This document shows positions 8,892 through 9,113 of a stretch of 9,113 bases of DNA, piece by piece; the first letter of the stretch is position 1; each line of letters starts with the position of its first letter. A program made the position numbers and the translations under genes. This DNA comes from Methanocaldococcaceae archaeon (GTDB taxonomy: Archaea; AGJL01; Methanococci; Methanococcales; Methanocaldococcaceae), in the NCBI GenBank assembly GCA_027023665.1, contig JALVUY010000156.1:1-9113 (forward strand), read 5' to 3'. The notes below the pieces were generated by a model, which was not told where the DNA came from, made no database searches, and saw only the letters and a program-made list of their open reading frames with translations.

Positions 8892-8896
8892 TCACC
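8892..8896 (-). promoter_or_regulatory. Ribosome-binding site of alaS
   Basis: On the minus strand GGTGA lies 5 nt before the ATG at 8886. It overlaps an in-frame GTG at 8895 that would add three residues; the spacing favours the ATG, which also gives the 892 aa I recall for the M. jannaschii enzyme. Confidence 0.75.
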
Positions 8897-8962
8897 TTCG
8901 ACTTAGTTATAAACCTAAACTCTAAATTCTTATTATTAGGTGTATTTAATATTTTTATGGTG

Positions 8963-8975
8963 TTATAAATATACT
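8963..8975 (-). promoter_or_regulatory. Candidate TATA box of alaS
   Basis: The minus strand reads GTATATTTATAAC here, close to box A. Initiation about 25 bp downstream would fall near 8943, leaving a leader of roughly 55 nt. A nearer TTTATAA (about 8907-8913) is too close to the start codon to allow the ribosome site in the transcript. Confidence 0.4.
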
Positions 8976-9092
8976 TAGAATATTTAAAATTTATGCTTTT
9001 TGATATATCTTACCTCGCTAAAAATTGTTATTTTTCTAATAGGGGTATTTTAATGTAATATTTTTGAATTTTGTTAGATTTTATCCAATTTC

Positions 9093-9098
9093 GGAGGG
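9093..9098 (+). promoter_or_regulatory. Strong ribosome-binding site at the right edge, possible start of a plus-strand gene
   Basis: GGAGGG is followed 9 nt later by TTG AAA (9108-9113) at the window end. In this AT-rich intergenic DNA such a purine-rich site stands out. It suggests a gene divergent from alaS that begins at this TTG or just beyond the window. Its product cannot be told. Confidence 0.35.
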
Positions 9099-9113
9099 TT
9101 TTTTATTTTGAAA

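Overview
The window looks like a stretch of chromosome from a hyperthermophilic methanogen of the genus Methanocaldococcus. The DNA is very AT-rich, arginine is mostly AGA/AGG, and the proteins are rich in Lys, Glu and Ile and poor in Gln. Shine-Dalgarno sites are of the GGTGA type, and several products are archaeal forms (M42 peptidase, Nep1, short PurA, archaeal-type AlaRS). From memory, the gene order matches the M. jannaschii MJ0555-MJ0564 neighbourhood. The species is not certain: the CBS-domain gene I expect after the peptidase is present only as a broken remnant, which points to a relative rather than M. jannaschii itself.

Layout, left to right. (1) 60-1109 +: M42-family metallo-aminopeptidase. 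(2) 1110-1591: a 480-bp gap with no intact large gene. Its minus strand carries a frameshifted, truncated CBS-domain remnant (1275-1427) and, directly behind it, a 37-codon ORF (1156-1269) that reads like the C-terminal membrane anchor of a surface protein. (3) 3028-2240 and 2206-1592 on the minus strand: a probable two-gene operon of a winged-helix regulator followed by the rRNA pseudouridine methyltransferase Nep1. The 33-bp spacer contains a perfect 13-bp tandem duplication that copies the nep1 ribosome-binding region. (4) 3029-3205: a divergent promoter region with direct repeats. (5) 3206-4012 +: surE nucleotidase. (6) 4121-5143 +: purA, best read from a TTG codon. (7) 6101-5148 -: a solitary C5-cytosine DNA methyltransferase that meets purA tail to tail across 4 bp, with a shared AT palindrome. 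(8) 8886-6208 -: alaS, archaeal alanyl-tRNA synthetase. (9) 8887-9113: the alaS upstream region, with a strong GGAGGG site at the right edge that may begin another plus-strand gene.

Most of the content is housekeeping: AMP synthesis (PurA), nucleotide salvage or cleanup (SurE), translation (AlaRS, Nep1) and peptide turnover (M42). I see no insertion sequence, CRISPR array, tRNA or rRNA, and nothing that amounts to a complete new multi-gene system. The points most worth a second look are the CBS/surface-anchor remnant junction, the uncharacterised regulator linked to nep1, the duplicated ribosome-binding region, and an m5C methyltransferase without a visible restriction partner in a hyperthermophile.
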